NCBI RefSeq assembly: GCF_026212465.1
Contig: NC_080062.1
Span: 2,459,501 to 2,523,500 of the forward strand
From: Amaranthus tricolor
Taxonomy: Eukaryota; Streptophyta; Magnoliopsida; Caryophyllales; Amaranthaceae
Reading direction: 5' to 3'
Length of the DNA stretch: 64,000 nucleotides
Positions within the stretch are counted from its first letter, which is position 1, and each line of letters begins with the position of its first letter. Both the position numbers and the translations under genes were made by a program. Under the pieces are notes generated by a model. That model was given only the letters and a program-made list of their open reading frames with translations. It did no database searches and was not told where the DNA came from. Shown here piece after piece: positions 63,865 to 64,000 of this stretch.

Positions 63865-64000
63865 AACAATCTCAAGAAATTTACCAAGACAAAAGAATAT
63901 CAAATAAAATACTCTCTATGTATCTACAAACTATGTTGTTGTTGGAGTCGTAAATTGTAGGAGTAGTATTAGTTATATATAAAAGATTTATTTAAGAATT
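63150..64000. other. Right-end spacer
   Basis: AT-rich, with an (ATT)n run at 63811-63862. Nothing gene-like is seen. Confidence 0.5.
63811..63862. repeat. (ATT)n microsatellite
   Basis: About 17 trinucleotide units. Confidence 0.95.

Overview
This is nuclear DNA of a flowering plant. It is AT-rich, its genes are split by GT-AG introns, it carries many small DNA transposons, and it holds a scrap of plastid DNA. The proteins are eudicot-like. A Caryophyllales or amaranth-family source is a guess from overall texture and is not proven. Exon joins were worked out by hand: every junction keeps frame, and total coding lengths are multiples of three.

Three genes look intact, and a fourth is short but well supported. 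(1) A CYC/TB1-class TCP transcription factor (BRANCHED1/TCP18-like) on the plus strand at 6658-8026, behind a threefold promoter repeat. (2) The delta subunit of translation factor eIF2B, plus strand, 21057-27963, seven exons. (3) A DCP5/LSM14-type P-body mRNA-decapping scaffold, minus strand, 43097-35026, eight exons. (4) A CRWN1/NMCP1-type plant nuclear-lamina coiled-coil protein, minus strand, 53031-46034, eight exons. They share no pathway; this is an ordinary plant gene neighbourhood.

Dead genes: a decayed MULE transposase (15389-18385) inside a 3.9-kb element with long terminal inverted repeats and a 9-bp target duplication; a UDP-glycosyltransferase of UGT74 type (31447-33768) broken by stops, frameshifts and a 168-bp piece of the chloroplast petA gene; an internally deleted Copia retrotransposon (59123-60889); and a probable relic of a small secreted-peptide gene (63050-62701, minus strand).

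The space between and inside genes is mostly transposon debris. Many elements can be delimited to the base by target-site duplications: hAT-type elements at 3938-4903, 28565-28812 and 62280-62633; Stowaway-like MITEs at 2580-2825, 56022-56282 and 57461-59055; MULE-like elements at 55468-56801 and 57584-58803; and a SINE at 39005-39149. Two stretches (55.5-56.8 kb and 57.5-59.1 kb) are nested insertions.

The most unusual structure is a 1.1-kb fold-back element (29118-30234). Its two arms each carry a tRNA-Ile-like sequence. The two copies face each other, keep A- and B-box promoter motifs, and each is followed by a T6 tract. The arms also carry arrays of a 20-bp perfect palindrome, three units on the left and four on the right.
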